DNA of 64,000 nucleotides from DASPGQ01 sp035457705 (GTDB taxonomy: Bacteria > Acidobacteriota > Vicinamibacteria > Marinacidobacterales > SMYC01). Under the pieces are notes generated by a model. It saw only the letters and a list, made by a program, of their open reading frames with translations, was not told the origin of the DNA and made no database searches. The position numbers were made by a program, and so were the translations under genes. This document shows, one piece after another, positions 43,762-52,998 of the stretch (the stretch's first letter is position 1; every line of letters starts with the position of its first letter). The stretch lies in the NCBI GenBank assembly GCA_035457705.1, contig DATIBD010000046.1, forward strand, positions 97,082-161,081, given 5' to 3'.

Positions 43762-44379
43762 GTGTTCGATCGACAGGTGATGGAATCGTTCTACAAGAAC
43801 GCCAAGACTGCGAGCGACCTGCCCTGGCATCGCGAGGAGCCGGACACGTTTCTCGTCGACGCGATCGAGTCGCGGGGTGAGCCCGGAAAGGCGCTCGACC
43901 TCGGCTGTGGCACCGGTGTGTTCTCCGTTTATCTTGCGAAACAGGGCTACGTGGTGACCGCCATCGACCTCATCCCTCGAGCTCTGGAGATGGCGGGAGA
44001 GCGGGCCAGGGACGAAGGCGTCGAGATCACCTTGGGGAACGTGGACATACTGACGTGGAAGACGGACGAGAAGTTCGACGTCGTTCTGGACTCCGGCTGC
44101 TTGCACTCCTTGATCGGCGGCGACCGCTATCGCTATCGCTCGCAGCTGTTTTCGTGGCTCGCTCCGGGCGGAGACGACATCCTCGGTCATTTCGGCAAGA
44201 GACACATATTCGACTGGCGGCCGATCGGACCTAAGCGGCGCACCCGCAAGCAAATCGTCGAGTTCTTTGCACCCGAGCTCGAGGAGCTTAAATACGAGCA
44301 GCAGCTCCTTACCGGAATCCCTTTCCCGATTGGCCGCACGGTTCAGGGGCAGGGATTCTGGTTCCGACGCAAACCGTAG
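43762..44379 (+). CDS. Class I SAM-dependent methyltransferase
   Basis: A 205-residue methyltransferase with a GTG start and GGGAGAGGG just upstream. SAM-binding motif I is LDLGCGTGVFSVYLA at 45-59. The acidic end of beta-2 is in VTAIDLIPRALEMA, and motif II/III is near EKFDVVLDSGCLHSL. The N-terminal EPDTFLVDAIESRG resembles small-molecule (TehB- or thiopurine-like) methyltransferases. The substrate is unknown. The histidine kinase follows 39 nt downstream on the same strand and could be co-transcribed. Confidence 0.82.
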   Translation: MFDRQVMESFYKNAKTASDLPWHREEPDTFLVDAIESRGEPGKALDLGCGTGVFSVYLAKQGYVVTAIDLIPRALEMAGERARDEGVEITLGNVDILTWKTDEKFDVVLDSGCLHSLIGGDRYRYRSQLFSWLAPGGDDILGHFGKRHIFDWRPIGPKRRTRKQIVEFFAPELEELKYEQQLLTGIPFPIGRTVQGQGFWFRRKP

Positions 44380-44418
44380 CAGTTTTTCTGTCACGCGGTC
44401 CGAGGTATCCTCGCTTGG

Positions 44419-45774
44419 GTGCTTGGCTATCTGTTTCCCACGATCGAAGAGGAGGAGCCCCGGTTTCGGGCCGAGGTCACGAGGCTGAGCGTCTTAGGCC
44501 TGCGCCTCATCGGAGCCATCTGCATCGGCGCGCCGATCGCCATGTTTGGCATGGGCGCGTTGTGGCTTCCTTACTACCCCAAGGCCACGGGAGTCTCGGA
44601 TCTGCTGTTCATCGTCATGGGCAGTGCGTTCGTGGGCCTTTCCTTCGTTCCGTCGCTCCGGGCTCACGCACGTGCTCTCGGCGTGCTCTCGGGCTTCATG
44701 AGCGCCGCGCTTCAAACCCTTGGCATGCAAGCCGCGGCCGACTTCCACCGCGAGACTCTCCAAACGGCCCCCGAGCAGCATTTCCCTTTCACTATGTCGT
44801 TGGTGCTCCTCGTGGGCCTTGCCGCGCTTCCGTTGAAGCCGCTTCAGACCTTCGGCCTCGGGTGCTCCATCGTGGGCCTCTTCGCCGTTACGATGTACGT
44901 CGCGAACGGCCCGCAATCTCTGATGGGCTGGGGGGCCTTTCCTCTGGTGCTCTCGCTCATGATGCTTCTCATCACCACGAGCTTGACGGTCGTCTTGTAT
45001 CATCAGCGCGCGACGGCGTTTCTCGCGCGGGTGCGCGCCGAAGAGTCGTTCGAAGCGTTGAAGAGCGCCCAGGCGAGCCTTCTCCTGGAGCGAAACGCTG
45101 CATCACAGAGCCGCTTCGCCGCCGCGATGAGCCACGAGCTCGGCAGTCCCCTCGGCGCCCTGGCGAGCACTTTCGAGACGCTCGCGCATCTGGTCCAGGG
45201 CTCGCTCGAGACGGATTCGAAGCGAGCGCGCGCCGCGTCGGAGGCAATCGAATCGGGACGAAGGTCCTACGAGCGCCTCATCCAGGTCGTGGATCGCATG
45301 CGCAGCTTGACCAACCTCGATCGGGCCGAGGTGCAGGTCGTCGACCTGAACACACTGTGCCGCGACACGGTCGCGTTTTTGGAGGAGGAGCTTTCTTCGG
45401 TGCGGGTCGAGCTGGCGCTTGCCGACATCCCTCCCTTAAAGTGTCGGCCCGAACAATTGAGCGCCGTGATCGCCAACCTGCTTCGCAACGCCGCCGCCGC
45501 GGTCGAGGACGGAGGCACCGTCGAGGTACGCAGCGCAGCGCAAGAGGGAAGCATCGTGATCGAGATCCATGACAACGGACGCGGCATCGAGCCGGAACGG
45601 CTGGAGCGCCTGTTCGAGCCCGAGTTTCGTATCGAGCGCGATCGGGTCACGACGACGAACTGGGGACTTTTCGTTTCTCGCGCCATCGCCAGCGAGCACC
45701 GGGGACGACTCGAGCTCGAGAGCGCCCTCGGGCGAGGCACGACGGCCCGGCTCCTGCTTCCACTCGCCGCCTGA
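44419..45774 (+). CDS. Orphan membrane sensor histidine kinase
   Basis: A 451-residue kinase with a GTG start. The N-terminal 215 residues contain about six membrane helices and no periplasmic domain, so it probably senses a membrane or internal cue. A short coiled linker leads to the dimerisation helix with the phospho-acceptor His239 in AAMSHELGSPL. The ATPase domain follows with the N box (VIANLLRNAAAAVEDGG), the G1 box (IHDNGRGIEPE) and GLFVSRAIASEHRG. No response regulator gene is adjacent, so its partner must lie elsewhere. A LysE exporter starts 4 nt downstream. Confidence 0.85.
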   Translation: MLGYLFPTIEEEEPRFRAEVTRLSVLGLRLIGAICIGAPIAMFGMGALWLPYYPKATGVSDLLFIVMGSAFVGLSFVPSLRAHARALGVLSGFMSAALQTLGMQAAADFHRETLQTAPEQHFPFTMSLVLLVGLAALPLKPLQTFGLGCSIVGLFAVTMYVANGPQSLMGWGAFPLVLSLMMLLITTSLTVVLYHQRATAFLARVRAEESFEALKSAQASLLLERNAASQSRFAAAMSHELGSPLGALASTFETLAHLVQGSLETDSKRARAASEAIESGRRSYERLIQVVDRMRSLTNLDRAEVQVVDLNTLCRDTVAFLEEELSSVRVELALADIPPLKCRPEQLSAVIANLLRNAAAAVEDGGTVEVRSAAQEGSIVIEIHDNGRGIEPERLERLFEPEFRIERDRVTTTNWGLFVSRAIASEHRGRLELESALGRGTTARLLLPLAA

Positions 45775-45778
45775 CGCG

Positions 45779-46393
45779 ATGACCACGGAGATGTTCGCCG
45801 CCTACGTGGTCGCCTGCGTCGTTCTCTTGTTCATCCCCGGCCCGACCATTCTCCTCGTCGTGAGCTACGCCCTCTCGCAGGGACGGAGGAGTGCCATGTG
45901 GACGATTACCGGCGTCATTCTCGGGGACGCCGTGGCCATGGCGGTGTCACTCCTGGGACTCGGCGCGCTTCTCCTGGCTTCGGCCTCGCTTTTCGCCATC
46001 TTGAAGACCGTGGGGGCGCTCTACCTCGTTCACCTCGGGGTCAAGATGTGGCGCAAGCCATCCACGATCGATGCGAACTCGGTGCGAGCCGTCGAGCCTG
46101 GACGCACGATGGCGCTCGACGCCTTCACTGTCACGGTTTTGAACCCCAAGAGCGGGCTGTTCTTCGTCGCGTTCCTTCCTCAGTTCATGAACCGAAACGA
46201 GGCTCTCGTTCCGCAAGCCATCCTCCTCGGGGTCACGTTTCTGGCTTTGGCCTTCGTTAGCGTCACCCTCTACGCGCTCCTCGCCTCCGAGGCGCGGGAT
46301 TTCTTCATAGCTCCGTCCGCTTCCAAGATCCTCAACCGCATCAGCGGGGGCGCACTCGTTGGAGCGGGGGTCTTCGCGGCCGCGACCCGCTGA
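45779..46393 (+). CDS. LysE/RhtB-family amino-acid exporter
   Basis: A 204-residue membrane protein starting MTTEMFAAYVVACVVLLFIP, with the family motif IPGPTILLVVSYALSQGRRS, then GDAVAMAVSLLGLG and LNPKSGLFFVAFLPQFMN. These carriers expel amino acids or their derivatives. The ATG at 45779 follows the kinase stop by 4 nt, so the two are probably translated together. That suggests, without proof, that the kinase controls or senses the exported compound. A longer in-frame extension upstream overlaps the kinase and is not used. Confidence 0.85.
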   Translation: MTTEMFAAYVVACVVLLFIPGPTILLVVSYALSQGRRSAMWTITGVILGDAVAMAVSLLGLGALLLASASLFAILKTVGALYLVHLGVKMWRKPSTIDANSVRAVEPGRTMALDAFTVTVLNPKSGLFFVAFLPQFMNRNEALVPQAILLGVTFLALAFVSVTLYALLASEARDFFIAPSASKILNRISGGALVGAGVFAAATR

Positions 46394-46446
46394 GCTCTCT
46401 TACCCTTCGTCTCGTCAACGGTCGGATGGACGTTTACGAATGTACA

Positions 46447-46563
46447 CTACCAGCCCTCGAGAACAAGATGGATCTCGCGAATGAACATCGCCGTGGGTTC
46501 GCCATTTTCGAGCGCGAGGTGCTCGCCGCCGTCCATGTCAACCTGACGATGGTCTTCATCTTT
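46447..46563 (-). pseudogene. Possible C-terminal gene fragment
   Basis: On the minus strand a 38-codon stretch reads VDMDGGEHLALENGEPTAMF and then IREIHLVLEGW before a stop. Its composition is strikingly protein-like for intergenic DNA, but a stop lies just upstream and no start with a ribosome site exists. It could be the tail of a lost enzyme. No family is assigned. The rest of the 46394-46721 gap holds only the upstream region of the next gene, with a TAGAAT near 46630 as a possible -10. Confidence 0.25.
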
Positions 46564-46721
46564 CTAACGCCGCTGAGCAACAAGAATGAGCCGGGCAAGG
46601 GGAGTTGCGGGGCCACCCCCCACCTCTGGTAGAATGCGCTTGCCTCGCCGTCCCCCGTTTCGTTAAAGCGCCCTAGCCCACGGGGGCCGCATCCGCGCCG
46701 GCGGCTTCGCCGGGAGTCGTT

Positions 46722-48305
46722 ATGAAAGCTATCGATCTGAAATTATTCGAGAAGCGGATCAAGCTCCGTCCCATCGAGTCCAAGGACTTCGACCAAATCA
46801 TCGCCCTGCACGCCAGGTGTTTTCCCGGCATGTTGAACTGGACGAAGGAGCAGCTCCAGTCCCAGATCGACACATTTCCCGAGGGACAGCTCTGCATCGA
46901 GCATCGGGGCAAAATCGTTGCCTCCTGCTCGAGTCTCATCGTCGAGTTCTCCGAGTACTCCGAGTGGCACAATTGGCAAGAGATCTCGGACAACGGCTAT
47001 ATCCGGAATCACGATCCCGAGGGAGACACCCTTTACGGGATGGAGATGATGGTGGACCCCGACTACCGGGGAATGAAGCTCGCCCGCCGCCTCTACGACG
47101 CACGCAAGGAGCTCGTGGTCGAGAGGAATCTCTATCGGATCATAATCGGAGGTCGAATTCCCGGCTACGGCAAACATTCGAAGAAAATGACGGCGCGGGA
47201 GTATGTGGACGACGTGCTGGACAAACGACTCTTCGACCCAGTGCTTACCGTCCAGCTAGCCAACGGCTTCAAGCTCATGAGGCTCATCCCTGACTATCTC
47301 CCCGACGACGACGAGTCCCGGGGTTACGCAACCTTTCTCGAATGGGTCAACATCGATTGTGTGGCAGACCGCAGGAAGCGCTTCCTCCAGGTTTCCTCGG
47401 CCCGAATCACCGTGGTTCAATACGAGCTCAGGACCATCAAGAGCTTCGACGACTTTGCACAGCAGTGCGAGTTCTTCGTGGACGTCGCCTCCGATTACAA
47501 GTCGGATTTCGTGGTGTTCGGAGAGCTCATCACCGCGCAGCTCTTCACGCTCATCGCCCCCGACCGGCCCGAGCTCGCCGCCCGAAAGCTCGCAGAGCTC
47601 ACGCCGCAGTATCTCGACCTTTTCACCAACCTGGCGATCCGCCACGACGTGAACATCATCGGCGGCTCTCAGCTTCTGGTCGAGGACGACTATTTATACA
47701 ACGCCGCCTATCTATTCCGTCGCGACGGCACCCTTGAGCGACAATACAAGATTCACATCACTCCCTCGGAGAAGCGGTGGTGGGGGGTGCAGGCGGGAGA
47801 CGAGGTCGGAGTCTTCGACACCGATTGCGGCAAGGTCGCCATCTTCATCGGCTACGACATCCAGTTCCCCGAGATCGTTCGCATCGCCGTCGAGAAAGGG
47901 GCGCAAATCCTGTTCGTGCCTTTCAACACGGATTCCCGCGAGGACTACCTCCGGGTTCGAATCTGCGCACAGGCGCGCTGCATCGAGAACCACGTCTATG
48001 CCGCCATCGCGGGCTGCGTGGGAAACATGCCTTTCGTGGGCGAGGGCGACGTTCACTACGGACAGTCGGGGATATACACGCCCTGCGATTTCCTCTTCAG
48101 CCGCGACGGTGTGGCGGCGGAGTCCATGCCGAACATCGAGACCGTGGTCACCCACGACGTCGATACCGCGCTCCTGGCGCGGCACCGGTTGATTGGAACG
48201 GTCCAGAACTGGAACGATCGAAGGCTCGATCTCTATCGCCTCACGTTCGGACAGGACATCGTAGAAGCGGGGGCAAAGGCGAAAGACCGGGCCCAGAGTG
48301 CTTGA
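46722..48305 (+). CDS. GNAT acetyltransferase fused to a carbon-nitrogen hydrolase (nitrilase) domain
   Basis: A 527-residue fusion. Residues 12-215 are a GNAT domain, with the acetyl-CoA-binding turn in MMVDPDYRGMKLARRLY. Residues 225-515 are a nitrilase-fold amidase. The expected catalytic triad is Glu-Lys-Cys. Glu268 (VVFGELI) and Lys343 (QYKIHITP) are present, but the residue at the Cys position is Gly377 in FIGYDIQFPE, where relatives read CYD. A Cys remains at 393+ in RICAQARCIENHVY, which is not the nucleophile position. The family is widespread but of unclear substrate. The Gly would be expected to abolish normal amidase chemistry. Confidence 0.88.
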   Translation: MKAIDLKLFEKRIKLRPIESKDFDQIIALHARCFPGMLNWTKEQLQSQIDTFPEGQLCIEHRGKIVASCSSLIVEFSEYSEWHNWQEISDNGYIRNHDPEGDTLYGMEMMVDPDYRGMKLARRLYDARKELVVERNLYRIIIGGRIPGYGKHSKKMTAREYVDDVLDKRLFDPVLTVQLANGFKLMRLIPDYLPDDDESRGYATFLEWVNIDCVADRRKRFLQVSSARITVVQYELRTIKSFDDFAQQCEFFVDVASDYKSDFVVFGELITAQLFTLIAPDRPELAARKLAELTPQYLDLFTNLAIRHDVNIIGGSQLLVEDDYLYNAAYLFRRDGTLERQYKIHITPSEKRWWGVQAGDEVGVFDTDCGKVAIFIGYDIQFPEIVRIAVEKGAQILFVPFNTDSREDYLRVRICAQARCIENHVYAAIAGCVGNMPFVGEGDVHYGQSGIYTPCDFLFSRDGVAAESMPNIETVVTHDVDTALLARHRLIGTVQNWNDRRLDLYRLTFGQDIVEAGAKAKDRAQSA

Positions 48306-48362
48306 GCCGAGCTGCCGCGCGTCGGCGACGGTTCCGCTATGTGGGCATCGATTCTTCGTGCC

Positions 48363-49349
48363 TTATTTTCGTTCCTTGATGCCCCGGATGGCGCCGCGAA
48401 CGAGGTTGTAGGCCGCCTGTCGCGATAGACCATCGGGGTCGCGCTCACCCGATGGCGTCGAGGCGATGCCAAGAGCGGCTGCTTTTTCGTAGCGGAACAT
48501 CTCGGCGAGCGCGTCGGCGAGCTCCTGGCTCGTAGGACCGTCGGGGACGGTGAGCGGATGTCCCGAGACTTCTCGAGGATCGAGCACGTCCATGTCGATG
48601 TGAATGTAGATGAGATCCACGAGCGAGGAAAGACGTTCCATCTGCGCGTGGATGTTCTCGGAGCGCTTGCGAATGTCGTCCACGGTGATCATCTCGATCT
48701 CGGAGCGATCGATGAGCTCCTGTTCGAGCGGATCGGTGTCCCGCACGGCGGCCATCACGATGTAGCGTGTCGGAAGTGCGGGATCGAGTCCCGACTCCAT
48801 CCGGAGATTCCTCAAGCACATGCCCGCGGAGACGGCGACCGGCATCCCGCCGAGCATGCCGGAAAGCGTCGTTTCCGGAGTGTTGAAATCGCCGTGGGCA
48901 TCGATGAAGACGAGCCCGACCTTACGTGGCCGTCTCGTCGGTCCGGAGTCCTGAAGTCCGCCGAGAACTCCCGTCAGAGAGCTACAGTTCGCGAGCAGGC
49001 CGATCGTGAGATAACCGTCGCGCTCGTTCGCGGCCACCATCTCACCGAGATGGTTGTTCGCGAGACCGAGACGATGCCACTCGCCATAGTCGTTCTCCTC
49101 CTCCGGCGTCAGCGCCACGCGGGACATATCTTTGACTTTCGCCCCGAGCTCCTCGAGCAGCGTGACGATTCCCCCCGCCTCGAGGTAGTCGGGCACGGGA
49201 GAGATTTCCGGAACGTTACGCGCTCCGGAGTAGGGCATCTTCACCGGCGCCACGCGAATGCGTCCGTCGGAATCTCGGTACCGGTGTTCCTGAGCCCAAC
49301 CGAGGGTAGAGACCAAGCCGAGCACGACTACCCCTAGATCGCGTAGCAT
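48363..49349 (-). CDS. Exported arginase/ureohydrolase-fold protein
   Basis: A 328-residue protein with an N-terminal signal (MLRDLGVVVLGLVSTLGWA). The arginase-fold manganese motifs are FIDAHGDFN (Asp150, His152, Asp154) and HIDMDVLDP (Asp252, Asp254). The usual first motif GGDHS is replaced by LLANCSSLTG (Asn121-Cys122), so the His ligand of one metal is missing, as seems typical for a divergent branch. Classical arginases and agmatinases are cytoplasmic, so the signal peptide is unusual. The reaction is unknown; a hydrolase of a guanidino compound outside the cytoplasm is one possibility. Confidence 0.75.
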   Translation of the reverse strand: MLRDLGVVVLGLVSTLGWAQEHRYRDSDGRIRVAPVKMPYSGARNVPEISPVPDYLEAGGIVTLLEELGAKVKDMSRVALTPEEENDYGEWHRLGLANNHLGEMVAANERDGYLTIGLLANCSSLTGVLGGLQDSGPTRRPRKVGLVFIDAHGDFNTPETTLSGMLGGMPVAVSAGMCLRNLRMESGLDPALPTRYIVMAAVRDTDPLEQELIDRSEIEMITVDDIRKRSENIHAQMERLSSLVDLIYIHIDMDVLDPREVSGHPLTVPDGPTSQELADALAEMFRYEKAAALGIASTPSGERDPDGLSRQAAYNLVRGAIRGIKERK

Positions 49350-49373
49350 TTCATCGCTCCTTGTTCGCTGTGG

Positions 49374-50786
49374 CTATCCTTGAATCGGGTGATTGGAAGG
49401 GCTGTATCTCATCACCTCGTCCAGAATCTTCTGCGGATCGTCCCAGCCCGTTTGATCTTGCACCTCGCGGCACCGGGCAAGTATCTCGCGAAAGTGCTTC
49501 CCCGGTGCGAACCCACGCGCGATCAGATGGCGTCCCTGGACCGCATCGCGAGGTCCTTCCTCCTCGAGGTCGAGGGCTTCCATTTGCTGCCGGAACTGGT
49601 CGCCCTCCTCGAAGCGGCGCTTCCGGGCCTCGGGTGTCGTGCGGCCGAACGAGTCAGCCGTTGCCACGCGAAGGAGGAGCTCCATCGTCACGGAGGCGCT
49701 CTCGAGCTCTCGCGCCAACCTGCGGAAGGCATTGGGCTTCGCTCCCATCCGTGAATACAGGCCGGGGGCCAGGTGGTGTTGCACCAGCGCCGCAACTTGG
49801 ATCACGAGCTCGTTCGGCGCCCTCAGTCGCTCGAGAAAGCCTTCGGCGATTGCGACTCCGGCCGTGTCGTGACCACGGGAGCGAATGCGACCGTCTACGG
49901 ATTCGGTCGTTACGGGTTTCCCGAAGTCGTGACACAGAGCGCCATACATGAGCGGCCGATCCTCGGCATCACCACGACGGAGCAGCGCCGCCTCGTCGAT
50001 TACCATCATCGTGTGTACGAAGACGTCGCCTTCGGGATGCCAGTCCGCTTCTTGAGGTACGCCGGAGAGCGCCTCGATCTCGGGGAAGAATCGAAGGAGA
50101 CCGACCTTCTCGAGGAAACGGAACGCGACCGAGGGCCGGGGCGCCTTCAAGAGGATCTTGTCGAGCTCCACGAGGATGCGCTCAGGGGGAAGCTCAGAGA
50201 GATCGAGCTCCGAGCAGAGGCGCTCGAGCTCGGGATCGGGCTGCATGTCGAAGCGAGCGGCAAAGTCGGCGACGCGCAAACCCCGCAACGGATCTTCGGC
50301 GAAGTGCCGGGGGTCGGTTGCCCGCAAGACCTTCGCTTCGAGGTCCTTGCGGCCGTGAAACGGATCGAGAAAGGTCTCTGCTACGGGGTCGTATCCGATG
50401 CTGTTGATCGTGAGATCTCTGCGACGGGCCGCTTCTTCGAACTCGATATCTGGGGCGATTCCCACCGAGAACCCTTTGTGTCCCGGGCCGGTCTTGCTGT
50501 CGTGCCTGGGAATGGAGAAGTCCCCTTCGATCCCCTTGACCTTCAGAACGGCAAACGCCCGGCCGACGCGATTGACCTCACCGAAGCGAGCCAGAATCCG
50601 CTCCAGCGTTTCCAGGGAGACGTGGAACACCTCGACGTCCGCATCTTTCGATCCGATCCCGAGAAGGTGATCGCGCACGTAGCCGCCGACCAGGATCGCC
50701 TTACCGCTCTCTTTGGCGACCGCCTTCACGATACCCTGGACCGGTTCGGGGACGGGTATCTTCGGGGTCTTCACGACTCCAGCCAT
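49374..50786 (-). CDS. cca: CCA tRNA nucleotidyltransferase with HD domain
   Basis: A 470-residue class II nucleotidyltransferase. Motifs are ILVGGYVRDHLLG near 31-43, the catalytic pair in GSKDADVEVF (Asp48, Asp50), RRRDLTINSIGYDP, and the RxxRF-like DPLRGLRVADFAARF. A C-terminal HD phosphohydrolase domain follows (DVFVHTMMVIDEA and GALCHDFGKP). It adds or repairs the CCA end of tRNA; the HD domain may trim 2'-phosphates or cyclic phosphates. Its start overlaps the stop of the MOSC gene by 16 nt, so the two share a transcript. Confidence 0.88.
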   Translation of the reverse strand: MAGVVKTPKIPVPEPVQGIVKAVAKESGKAILVGGYVRDHLLGIGSKDADVEVFHVSLETLERILARFGEVNRVGRAFAVLKVKGIEGDFSIPRHDSKTGPGHKGFSVGIAPDIEFEEAARRRDLTINSIGYDPVAETFLDPFHGRKDLEAKVLRATDPRHFAEDPLRGLRVADFAARFDMQPDPELERLCSELDLSELPPERILVELDKILLKAPRPSVAFRFLEKVGLLRFFPEIEALSGVPQEADWHPEGDVFVHTMMVIDEAALLRRGDAEDRPLMYGALCHDFGKPVTTESVDGRIRSRGHDTAGVAIAEGFLERLRAPNELVIQVAALVQHHLAPGLYSRMGAKPNAFRRLARELESASVTMELLLRVATADSFGRTTPEARKRRFEEGDQFRQQMEALDLEEEGPRDAVQGRHLIARGFAPGKHFREILARCREVQDQTGWDDPQKILDEVMRYSPSNHPIQG

Positions 50787-51226
50787 GCGACCTCATCGCC
50801 GATCGCGATCGTCCCGTCGTCGAGCACTTCGCCGAAGCAGCCACCGCGCCAATCGGCCTTGAGCGCGCTCCGCAAGCCGGGGCGCGCGCCGTCCATCTGC
50901 TCGCACGGCCGGGTCTCGCCGTAGACGCGCAGCCGCACGGCTCCGATCCGGAGCACGCGTCCTCGGCTCTCTCGGAGATCGACTCCACTGACGAGAAGGT
51001 TGGCACGCCGCTCTCTCGGGGAGACCTCGTTGTCGGCGCCGATCTCCGAGAGCGCGGACTGCCAGCCCTCGAGCGCCAAGAGCGTTACCTGGCGTTTTCC
51101 TCCCTGGTTCGCGTTGCCGGCGATCCCTCTGCCTTTCAAAAGCAAGGCCTCGCTCTTCTCGTCCATCGGCCCAAGCTTGGACCGCTTGATCCAGATTTTC
51201 ACGAGCTTGCCCGGGTGCGGCGTCAT
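50771..51226 (-). CDS. MOSC-domain protein
   Basis: About 151 residues, starting MTPHPGKLVKIWIKRSKLGP at 51226 with AGGA about 9 nt upstream; an extension to 51247 is less likely. The MOSC fold is shown by GIAGNANQGGKRQVTLL, SPRERRANLLVSGVDLRES and the conserved Cys in ETRPCEQMD, which binds the molybdenum cofactor or carries a sulfur in relatives. MOSC proteins include parts of molybdenum-cofactor sulfurase and mARC-type reductases. It overlaps the CCA-adding enzyme gene by 16 nt. Confidence 0.82.
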   Translation of the reverse strand: MTPHPGKLVKIWIKRSKLGPMDEKSEALLLKGRGIAGNANQGGKRQVTLLALEGWQSALSEIGADNEVSPRERRANLLVSGVDLRESRGRVLRIGAVRLRVYGETRPCEQMDGARPGLRSALKADWRGGCFGEVLDDGTIAIGDEVAWLES

Positions 51227-51395
51227 GACGAGTCCTATTCTAGACAAGAGTGGATTTGACCTTCGAGCGACCCAGGCTGTTCCCGGAGCAGAAGACGTCC
51301 GTCGGGACGAAGCTGCGCGACGAAGTGCCTGCCCGGCTCTCGCCGGGCGGACGGGAAATACGGTAAGCTCCTCGAAACATGAAGGAGGTTAGCAG

Positions 51396-52280
51396 ATGAA
51401 ACGCACCCTCGCGGTCGCCTCGATAGCCATCGCGTCCGTATCGTTCGCCCAGCAAGATTTCTCCAAGGTCGAGATCAAGACCGAACGCGTGGCTCCTGGC
51501 GTCCACATGCTCATCGGTTCCGGAGGCAACATCGGTGTGTCGTCCGGGGAGGACGGCGTTCTCATCATCGATGACCAGTACGCTCCACTCACGGAGAAGA
51601 TCCGTGCCGCCGTCACCGCCATTTCGAGCGCGCCGATTCGCTTCGTCGTCAACACGCACTGGCACGGCGACCACACGGGCGGAAACGAGAACATGGGGAA
51701 GGCGGGGGCGGTCATCGTCGCGCACGAGAACGTGAGACGCCGGATGTCGACGGAGCAGTTCACCGCGTTCTTCGACCGGACGACGCCACCGTCGCCCGGA
51801 GAAGCCCTCCCCGTCGTCACTTTCTCCGAGGACGTCTCGTTTCACGTGAACGGCGACGAGCTCCATGTATTTCACGTCGATCCGGCACATACCGATGGGG
51901 ATTCCATCATCCACTGGAAGAACGCGAACGTGTTCCATATGGGCGATCTCTTCTTTTCGGGCGCGTACCCATTCATCGATCTCTCGTCGGGCGGTGACGT
52001 CGACGGCGTGATCGCCGCGGCCGAGAGCGTCCTCAAGCTGGCAAACGACGAATCCAAAATCATCCCCGGCCACGGTCCTCTCTCGACAAAGAAGGAGCTC
52101 CAGACGTATCGCGACGTTCTCGTGGAAATCCGATCACGCATCCAGAGTCACGTGAGCGCGGGGAAATCGCTCGAGGAAGTCAAGGCCGCCAAGCCGACGG
52201 CGGACTGGGATGCCGCCATGGGAACCGGCTTCATCAAAGGGGAGCAGCTCACCGAGTTCGTGTACCGGAGCATTCAATGA
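51396..52280 (+). CDS. Exported MBL-fold metallo-hydrolase
   Basis: A 294-residue protein with a signal peptide (MKRTLAVASIAIASVSFAQ). The zinc-binding motif NTHWHGDHTGG (His88, His90, Asp92, His93) is followed by DPAHTDGDS, FHMGDLFFSG and IIPGHGPLS, giving a complete set of metal ligands. Relatives act as beta-lactamase-like or quinoprotein-associated hydrolases in the periplasm. A strong AAGGAGG ribosome site stands 7 nt upstream. The gene is single, divergent from the MOSC/CCA pair. Confidence 0.85.
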   Translation: MKRTLAVASIAIASVSFAQQDFSKVEIKTERVAPGVHMLIGSGGNIGVSSGEDGVLIIDDQYAPLTEKIRAAVTAISSAPIRFVVNTHWHGDHTGGNENMGKAGAVIVAHENVRRRMSTEQFTAFFDRTTPPSPGEALPVVTFSEDVSFHVNGDELHVFHVDPAHTDGDSIIHWKNANVFHMGDLFFSGAYPFIDLSSGGDVDGVIAAAESVLKLANDESKIIPGHGPLSTKKELQTYRDVLVEIRSRIQSHVSAGKSLEEVKAAKPTADWDAAMGTGFIKGEQLTEFVYRSIQ

Positions 52281-52497
52281 GGAATGGGTAGAACAGAGTT
52301 ACAAAGAGGCTAGCCGTGTGAGGCGTAGCGCTTGTGTCGCGCGTCGTGCAATGCGAGCGTCAGACCCGCCCCACGCGCTGAGCCCGGGAGGCCTGTGGCC
52401 GAAGGACGCCGCGTCGTCGTCGCCGAACAGACAGACGCGGTAGGGTGAGCAGATCGCGCTGCGAGGCGCATGATAGACTGCATTATATTTTGCACCT

Positions 52498-52905
52498 ATG
52501 AGCGCGAAACTTTGCGGGATCCTCGTCGCGGTCATGCTGGCAATCCACGCGGATCAAGAGGACGAGTTCGAAGACCCGGAGCAGTATCGAACACGCATGC
52601 TGGAGATCGATCACTCGTTCGAGAGCCTGGAAGGCCAGAGCGACGTTCGCATGGCTCCGAATATCGAGAAGGAGGCGTCCACCCTCATCGATCTGTTCGA
52701 GAAAGTGGAGAGGTTCTGGAAGGCGCGTGGCGACGAGGATAAAGCCGGTTTCGCTCGGATGGCCAGGGATGGAGCCGAAAAGGCGCGAGAGGCAGCACTC
52801 GCGAAGGAGCAGAACACTTTCGTGAGCGCTGTCGAGACCATTGCTGCCTCGTGCGAGGGCTGCCATCGAGAGCCGCTGGACAAGTACCGGCTTCGAACGA
52901 AGTAG
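52498..52905 (+). CDS. Small exported cytochrome c (c'-like)
   Basis: A 135-residue protein with a short N-terminal signal (MSAKLCGILVAVMLAIHA). A helical body follows with a single C-terminal haem-binding motif CEGCH at 119-123. The layout of helices followed by a C-terminal CxxCH is that of cytochrome c' or c-556 proteins, which carry electrons or bind small gases in the periplasm. No partner oxidoreductase is adjacent. The 217 nt upstream contain no recognisable gene. Confidence 0.75.
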   Translation: MSAKLCGILVAVMLAIHADQEDEFEDPEQYRTRMLEIDHSFESLEGQSDVRMAPNIEKEASTLIDLFEKVERFWKARGDEDKAGFARMARDGAEKAREAALAKEQNTFVSAVETIAASCEGCHREPLDKYRLRTK

Positions 52906-52998
52906 CCAGCCTCGACCACGAGCGGCGCTGGCGCGAATATTCCCAGAACTGTCCCGCGGGGGACGTTGTTAGACTCCGAACGCCTCTCTATGCTCGGC

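Noticed and set aside
46426..46632. A 68-codon plus-strand frame in the LysE to GNAT gap
   Set aside because: No ribosome site or family features; the opposite strand of the same stretch has more protein-like content, and that is listed only as a weak fragment.
47955..47975. GGTTCGAATC resembling a tRNA T-arm
   Set aside because: It lies inside the GNAT-nitrilase reading frame and no acceptor, D or anticodon stems flank it. No tRNA or rRNA gene was found in the window.
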